NCBI GenBank assembly: GCA_000442015.1
Contig: KE560847.1
Span: forward strand, 1 to 61,946
DNA: 61,946 nucleotides
Reading direction: 5' to 3'
Source: Rozella allomycis CSF55
Taxonomy: Eukaryota > Rozellomycota
A model generated the notes under the pieces. The model had not been told where the DNA came from, ran no database searches, and was given only the letters and a program-made list of their open reading frames with translations. Both the position numbers and the translations under genes were made by a program. Below, one piece after another: positions 55,844 through 61,946 of this stretch. Within the stretch, counting starts at the first letter, position 1, and each line of letters opens with the position of its first letter.

Positions 55844-58800
55844 ATGGATGAGCCAAGTACACCAACAAGACGGAACAAATCGGTACATATGGATGATATG
55901 TTTGAAATAGAAGTATGGGATATTAAAATCGCCAGCCCCAGCAGTGTTGGAAGATTTGACAAATCAGGAGAGTCCCAGGTAATATATATGGCGAAAAAGG
56001 AGTAGGGACAATAAAAAAGCGAGGAGAAAAAGCCGACGTGTAAGTTTTGCACCACATACGTTTGTGAGGTAAAATCAGAAAGACGTTGAGAATAGATTGT
56101 TTGATGATCAGCAAGACCGACGATCACCCAACGCAGGGGAAGCAGGACATACACCGAGAAGAAGCCCGAGGAACAAAAGGATTAGTGATTTGTTTAGTCC
56201 AGCGCAAGGAGAACCATTTAGAATCCCCGACTTGTCTTCTGTTTCTAGGAACAGTGATGCATTTAATTTGCGATTGTCACTTGGAGAGTAAAAGAGTAGA
56301 ATGCAATGAAATAGTATGAGTGAACAGCCGCTTGAAGAAGTACTGGAAGTGAAAAAGGAAACGATGGAAACTGTAGAGGAGCCAAAAGTGCAAATAAAAG
56401 AAAAAAAGGAAATGCAAAAAGATGCACAAAAAGTAGCCATGGAAGATGTGATGAAAGTTGAAACTGAATTCGAACAATTAAAAGAAGCTGAAATGAATGA
56501 AGAAGCAACGGGAGATTGGAAAGATCCACAAATCGAAGTTTTGAACCAAGAAGATAGTGTAGTGGAGTATAGAGTGGGACCGAAAGAGAATGAAATAAGC
56601 AAAGTAGACAACGTGAAAGAGAATGAAACACACCAAGTGGATCAAGAAGAAAGTAAAAAGGAAATAGAGTTGACAAACTTTAAAGGTTACTCTGGGAGAT
56701 TACCAAGAGAGTCTGTGCGGTTGATTGAAGATAGTTCAGATGAAGATATGGAGTTTACTGTGCCTATAGGAGATGTGATTGAAGAAATGAATGAAGACAT
56801 GGAAATTACAATGCCAGTAGGCAAATTAATAAAAAACATTGAGAATCCATTCAATGATGTGACTGACGACAGAAAAGTAGAAGAAATGAAGGGAAAAGAA
56901 GTAGAAGTTGAAGAAAAAGTTGAAGTTGAAGAAAAAGTTGAAGTTGAAGAAAAAGTTGAAGTGGAACATGTAATAGTTGATAAAGTTGAACATGCAAAAG
57001 TAGAAGATGTAAAGGTTGAGAAATCAATTCAAATAAATTCGGAAATAGATTCACCAAAAGTGAAAAATGATTTTCCAATTTCTGTTAATTTTGATAGCCC
57101 TGTAATTAATAGTCCCATGGACAAGAGCATCGTTATAGATTTTGAATCTGAAAATGAAAGTGTTTTAATGAATGAAGAATGTGAAGAAGATAATTTCCAA
57201 TCAAAAGCAAAATTTAGGGAATCTATAGCTATTTTAGATCAGAATTCATCAGATTCAGAAATAGATGAGATCACTACGCCACCAAAAAAGATAAAAATAG
57301 TTCCAGATGCTACGCCATTCAAATCACAGACCCCAATTAGTGGAAGAAATATTTTATTGAAACAATCATTTTCAAACAGATTGAAAGAGAATAAAAGAAT
57401 AGAAGGAATTGAGCTAGTCACTCCATTCAAAGACATTAAAAACACTCCATACAAGAATACTATTTTTAACACCCCTGAATTTAACGATAAAATTGAAATT
57501 CTAGAAGAGCCAAAATTTATTGAATTAGATGAAACGACAAGAGATATAACTGCAATGGATGAATATAGTAGAGAAAGGGAGGAATATAATAGAGATGTAA
57601 CTGCAAGGGAAGGATGTAATAGAGATGGACTAAAGATAACTCAAAATTCTTCTTCTTCTACTACAGCTACTACAGCTACTACAGCAAATGCGCCTTTTAA
57701 TAATCCTCTCTTCCCTTTACTGGCAACACCCTTTAAATCAACTCCTTTGAAAAATGTTCCTTTTAAATCTCCTTTACATTCTCTAACCCCTGAATTAAAT
57801 GCATTCTTGAAAGAAAATGAATTGGAAATAAAAAATAATAAAATAAAAACACCCGAATCTGTAAAAAATTCATTCCAATCTTCCAAATTTAATAAATTGT
57901 GTCTTGAAAATGGAATTCACTTTTTAGATGACATGGCCACAGACATTAGAAGAGAAACTTTGATTTTTCCAAATTCTGAAAATAAAATCTCAAACGATAA
58001 ATCAAATCTTTTAAATTTCTGCATTTCAGTCCCTGAATTGGAAGTTTTTGAATTTGGTTGCAACGAATTAGAAAATTATGTTTCTGAAAGCAAAAAATCA
58101 TTTTCTACTCTACAAGAAGCATTCGAAGATAAACCCCTTCCGTCCTTCAACTCTTCCTTTCTGACTCGATTAAAGAACTACTCTAGAGCTCATGCTAAAA
58201 ATCAATGGTACTCTTGGAAACACAATCTTTTATCTCCAATTCACTCTGTTTTAAATGATCATCTAGAACATCTCAAAAGAGATTCATTCTACTTGAATCA
58301 ATTTTCTTCTACTCTGAAAGATTCCAGAAATTTACTAAACCTTAAATTATCGTCAATTAAATCTTTACATCAAAATTTATTACAAAAAGAATCTCTATCT
58401 CTCTCATTAAATGTCTCTAAAATTAATCAATTAAAAGATTTACTCAAAGATCAAACTGATCTATTATCTAAATTGAAATTAAAATCTATTCCTATTCAAT
58501 CCGAAATTTCACAAACTCAAGAATCACTCGATAATCTTTCATTAACAAAAATTAAACTCTTAAATGATATTGCATCCATCAAAGAATCAATTCTAAAATT
58601 CCAATCTTGCTCTTTAAAAAATATTGACACTCTGAAATCCAAACACTCCGTCATCACAAAATTCAAATTAAATTCACCACCGCCAATCTCTTTATTTCCA
58701 TTCAAAAATTTAGCGTCAGTCTCGCTTATTCTATCTGAAATTGAAATATTAAAAGTTTCATTTCACATTAAAATATCAAATGGTGAAATAAACGTCTTTG

Positions 58801-58987
58801 TGGTAAAACCTCAAGTAATCAATCATTTCTAATTTTATAGCTTAAACACAAGTTGGTAATCAAGCCTGGACCAAACTATCCAATCGACGCTCTATCAATC
58901 AATCCAATAATTCAATACGGCCCTATTGTGGATTATCCAACTTCTTATGTTGGCTATCTATCTGAATTTTGCAATAAATTGATTTGA
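55844..58987 (+). CDS. SPC7: KNL1/Spc7 kinetochore scaffold
   Basis: Introns at 55883-55910, 55979-56005, 56069-56095, 56288-56314 and 58815-58840 give 1,002 aa. The N-terminus has a GILK motif (residues 16-19) and the PP1-binding RVSF at 47-50, followed by APHTFVRLF, as in fungal Spc7. Two MELT-like motifs, MEFT and MEIT (about residues 309 and 325), are Bub3-Bub1 docking sites once phosphorylated by Mps1. A Glu/Val/Lys repeat and a low-complexity middle follow. From about 690 comes the Spc7 block FLDDMATDIRRETL, then long coiled coils and a C-terminal RWD-like end that binds Mis12. An E2F palindrome precedes it. Confidence 0.87.
56902..56964 (+). repeat. 18-bp tandem repeat (x3) within KNL1
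   Basis: Three close copies of an 18-bp unit encode VEVEEK three times (Val/Glu/Lys-rich). The unit is in frame and lies just after the MELT-like motifs. Confidence 0.8.
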
Positions 58988-59192
58988 TTTTAACTGGACT
59001 TTAATTTATTTAGTTTAAAGTGAAGTAGGCGATTTATTTGTTTAGTTTGAAGTGAAGAACAAATTCGTGTAATAACTAGTACAATACACTATACATTATA
59101 AAAAAATATCTTGAAGCATTTACTAGTGCCATCACATTTCATTTTCCTCGAAAGTGGGAAAACAAACAACTCATACCCCTGGAGAGGCTTAG

Positions 59193-60986
59193 ATGCAAAA
59201 TTTAAAAGACGACTTGAATATAGTAAAAGAAAAGGATCCAGAGTTTTTTGCCTTTTTAGAAAATGAGGATAAAGAACTATTGGGAGAAATCTACAATGAT
59301 AATGACGAACCGGCGTCAGAAAGTGAACATGAAACAGAAAACGACACGAGTGATGAAAACGATATAGAAAATGATATCGAGAATGGTGACAGTTTAGACA
59401 ATAAAATTACTGAAGGTTTAATAGATGAAGAGAAATCGGGTATCACTATTTTTCACTTTTAACTAGAAATTCTTACAAAAGAAAAAGTAGAAAAATGGAA
59501 GCGCATTCTTTCAAAGGAAAAAGTAAGAATATTTCAGTTAAAACCTTTTGTCGCACTGTTTCACGCGAGCATCACCCTGGACAGCTTTCAAACGGATTCG
59601 CCAGAAAGTAAGCAAAATGCGTAATGTTGATTTAGCTTTTAATCAATTGCTGCTACTTGCTCTTGATAAAGTTCCAATCATTCTAAAAGACCACCTTAGC
59701 GGCGACTATCGCTCAAATCCAAATTGGAAAGTTTGTTCAAGCACAGTCAAAAAGTTTCTTTTGGCATTAACAGAGCTTTTAAATAATACCTCTGATGAAT
59801 CAATCCTGTCATTTATTCTCGACAATATTTCATCCATTGTTGTCTTTGTTTTGGCATTCCCAAAATTATTAAAGAGCTTTTTGAAATCTTTGCTAAAGAC
59901 TTGGTCTTTTAACGAATCAACAAAAGTCCAATTGTATTCATTTGTTGCAATCAGAAATTTGGCATTGGGGGCTGTAAACTCTCCTCTATTCGAGGCCATC
60001 CTAAAACTAGCGTACGTTGAGTTTACTATTAGGGTGAAATTCTATAATATTCATCAAGCCGATCAAATAACCTTTGTTCTCAACGGTCTTAAAGAATTGA
60101 TGCTCATAAACGAGGCAAAGTCATATCCTCTAGCTTTTACTTGCATACGTCAACTTGCAATCACGTTAAGAAATGCCCTCGTAGAATCATCAAAGGAAAA
60201 TCAAAAAGCGGTTGTATGCTGGCAATTTATTTTCGCAGCAAAGACTTGGGCACTGGTGTTATCAGACGCTAGTGATAGTCCCCTTCTAATGGAGTTGATT
60301 TATCCTTTAGTTCAAGTCTTACAATCGTCCATCAAATTAGTGTACAATTCTCCCAAGCATGCTGCCTATTGTCTGCAAATCACCCGGATGTTGATTATGA
60401 TTTGCCAAAGAAGACAAGTTTATATTCCGCTTGGCCATTACATCTTTCCGGTACCTTATAAACCTCATATTGATAGTAGTTGATTCAGCAAGCAGACATG
60501 AACAACAAAAAATCTACAACTTTCAAAGTTTCAGATTTTTCTTTTATTATTAAAGTACCTAAAAACATTTCTCAATCTAAAATGTACAAAGAAAGGGTCG
60601 CTTTTGAAGCTGTAGATGCCTTTACTGCATATCTGTCATCGTTGTCGTCACTTCCTTCGTTTTATGAAATTTCCTATCCTATAATTCGCGAACTTAAACA
60701 TATTTCAAAAAACAATCTTAAGAATGTCAAGGTAATTAAAAAAATCGAAGAGTTGCTTAAAGTGGTATGGTTGCGTTTATTGTTCGTGACATAGTTAAAA
60801 GAAGAGCAAGAATATCAAATTAAAATGAGAAACGGGAAAGAATTACCAGGAAAAGAATTTACTGAAAACTATGGAAGTAGCCCTTTGCAAAAATTCTCCT
60901 CTTGGGTTGAAAATATTCGCCAAAAGCAAGTTAAGAATGCACTTAGTTTGGAATCTAAACCTTCACCCTCCAATAAAGAAGAATAG
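59193..60986 (+). CDS. NOC2: Noc2, ribosome biogenesis factor
   Basis: Introns at 59440-59466, 59608-59635, 60476-60495 and 60765-60794 give 562 aa, shorter than the ~700 aa usual. The acidic N-terminus holds FAFLENEDKELLGE. Then come NQLLLLALDKVPIILKDHL, WKVCSSTVKKFLLALTELL, LYSFVAIRNLAL, ITRMLIMICQRRQVYIPLGHYI and SDFSFIIKVPKN. The C-terminal SSPLQKFSSWVENIR sits in the position of the usual TPL..Y block. Noc2 works with Noc1 or Noc3 in nucleolar pre-60S export. The start ATG has an in-frame TAG just upstream. Confidence 0.87.
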
Positions 60987-61180
60987 AATGTTTAAATAAA
61001 TCTATTTTTTTTCTTTTCTCTGGTGATGTCCTTCAAAATTCTTAAAAAAATTGGTATTTAATATCTAGTTTCTGTTTTTAACGTTCAAAAAGTTCACAGT
61101 TGATGTTATTGTAACATAATTAATCAGTAAAAGGGAAAGATAGTGGTACCCATAAGGCTGAAACTCGACATTTTGTGGCG

Positions 61181-61188
61181 TATATATT
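61181..61188 (+). promoter_or_regulatory. TATA box for U6 snRNA (Pol III)
   Basis: TATATATT lies 22-29 bp upstream of the estimated U6 5' end. U6 genes of animals, plants and yeast all use a TATA element in this position for Pol III. Confidence 0.6.
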
Positions 61189-61209
61189 GACTGAGGGAAG
61201 ATAGCTGTT

Positions 61210-61236
61210 GTCTTGGTTCTGCCAATGACATAAATG

Positions 61237-61267
<31 letters not shown>

Positions 61268-61331
61268 GGCCCCTGCAAAAGGATGACACGCATAACTTGA
61301 GATTAGCGGTACATTGTACCGGCAATTTTTT
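61210..61331 (+). ncRNA. snR6: U6 spliceosomal snRNA
   Basis: The core is unmistakable: ATTGGAACGATACAGAGAAG (with the ACAGAGA box at 61250-61256), GATTAGCATGGCCCCTGC (with AGC) and GGATGACACGCA. The 5' stem-loop is formed by GTCTTGG pairing with CCAATGAC. After the core, GCGGTACATTGTACCGGC makes a 3' terminal hairpin before a run of seven T, a Pol III terminator. U6 forms the catalytic centre of the spliceosome, together with U2. The ACAGAGA box pairs with the 5' splice site, here GTAAnn/GTATnn. The 5' end is estimated from the stem. Confidence 0.93.
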
Positions 61332-61340
61332 TAATAATCA

Positions 61341-61404
61341 TTTGCTTCATTGAGTGTCTAAACCAAATTGTCTTTGCTTCATTGAGTGTCTAAACCAAAT
61401 TGTC
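61341..61404. repeat. Perfect 32-bp tandem duplication
   Basis: A 32-bp unit starting TTTGCTTCATTGAGTGTC occurs twice without a gap (61341-61372 and 61373-61404). It begins ten bases after the U6 terminator. Both copies are identical, so the duplication is recent. It lies in the gene-free stretch 61332-61591, where nothing else is recognised. Confidence 0.85.
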
Positions 61405-61591
61405 GGAATTTTATCCTTTGGTTCATTCATTCAAGTCTAATCCGTTCATTGTTCTTTGACACGTTGAACCTAGGGAAGCTTCGAAGGAAGAAATAGACAT
61501 CTTCATGGCTTTTAAAGAAAAATTTAATCATTAAATAAATTTTCTTTAACTTATAACTGACAAATCATATTTTATTAAATGTTTATTCCAG

Positions 61592-61946
61592 TCATCTCAG
61601 AATCATCGACGCATTCCTTTTTGCTAATGTGAAACTAAGCTTCAATCTGAGCCTGGGGTATACTACATTAGTTTCGATATTTTGCACATCGGACACTGCA
61701 TGCACGATACTTTAAGGAAAGCCAAAGAATCTACGCCCTCCATTCCTCCCCAGTTAATTCCATACACAAAGGCAAAAATATCAAACCTTTGACCTCACAC
61801 TTGTGCACCCGTTTCCCGTAAAAATCCTGGTCATTTTTCCGGTAATCTCCCAATTTTTTTTCCGTAGGATTCCAAAGAATTTTGAAATAATGTGGAATGC
61901 AGTCATTCTTCCATCTTCCATGTCTTGAGATAATCCATGTCTCCCG
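61592..61946 (-). CDS. Partial gene, unknown (5' end beyond window)
   Basis: The frame is open from the window edge inward on the minus strand. One probable intron (61710-61734, 25 nt, GTAG...AAAG) joins EEWRA to IVHAVSD, and the stop is at 61592-61594. About 109 residues are visible, basic and with several Trp and Cys (WIISRHGRWKNDC, VHKCEVKG). I do not recognise the family. A polyA-like AATAAA follows on the same strand. Confidence 0.55.

Noticed and set aside
55913-55949. A possible fourth GT-TG intron in KNL1
   Set aside because: A normal intron at 55883-55910 ending TAG gives a better protein (KYGILKSP before RVSF), so no unusual splice site is needed.
61065-61325. Minus-strand open frame of 86 codons
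   Set aside because: It runs antisense through the U6 snRNA gene; the U6 match is exact in its core, so the frame is a shadow.
61341-61404. Start of a CRISPR or satellite array
   Set aside because: Only two copies, directly adjacent, with no spacers and in a eukaryotic nuclear context.
1-61946. tRNA genes or viral/bacterial insertions
   Set aside because: I found no cloverleaf with A and B boxes in the intergenic gaps, and no gene with bacterial or viral hallmarks; HscB and PhnP-like genes are normal in eukaryotes.

Overview
This window is nuclear DNA from a gene-dense, AT-rich, unicellular eukaryote. I place about 40 protein genes plus a U6 snRNA in 62 kb, roughly one gene per 1.6 kb, usually with less than 300 bp between genes. 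The gene content is opisthokont and close to Fungi. It includes the ERMES subunit Mdm12, a Spc7-type KNL1, Cdc25, Atg18, IST1 and VPS26. It also holds genes that most fungi lack: a PINCH LIM protein, TMEM94, a BRWD/PHIP bromodomain protein, a two-domain E2F, Tubby and a TTC29-like TPR protein. A flagellated early-branching holomycotan (Rozella or aphelid-like) fits best; this is inference from gene content, not a database result. TAA, TAG and TGA all act as stops.

The genes are cut by about 140 very small introns, nearly all 20-32 nt, with GTAA/GTAT starts and TAG/CAG/AAG ends. I placed them by frame and family conservation, and in almost every gene the spliced length is an exact multiple of three. 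Three introns must end in TTG instead of AG. One 115-nt intron in ECM29 looks like four mini-introns joined end to end with no exon between them.

Layout. 1-15.9 kb: Jac1/HscB (5' cut), Ecm29, Ada2, a PhnP-like hydrolase, a head-to-head pair of importin-alpha paralogues sharing all three intron positions, a small basic protein, Atg18, DONSON. 16-29.2 kb: an eIF4E-binding 4E-T-like protein, BRWD, TMEM94, RhoGDI, Pms1. 29.2-40.4 kb: a KEN-box protein, Mdm12, atypical E2F, kinesin-12, a Bora-like protein, pyruvate kinase (one-base frame break), a TTC29-like protein, a coiled-coil protein. 40.5-51.3 kb: EMC10, a MEAK7-like TLD protein, a small acidic protein, IST1, Tubby, a small membrane protein, a dual-specificity phosphatase, RPL27e, a CorA Mg transporter, Cdc25, DHFR. 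51.3-61.9 kb: a 179-bp MITE with TAA target duplication, PINCH, a PH-like protein, VPS26, an unknown protein, KNL1/Spc7, Noc2, U6 snRNA and a 3'-terminal partial gene.

Many genes act in cell division or DNA replication (E2F, Cdc25, kinesin-12, Bora-like, KNL1, DONSON, the KEN-box protein, Pms1, DHFR). E2F-type sites lie just upstream of several of them. Two of the three N positions are bracketed by near-identical direct repeats and are assembly joins, not biology: collapsing each repeat restores the interrupted gene.
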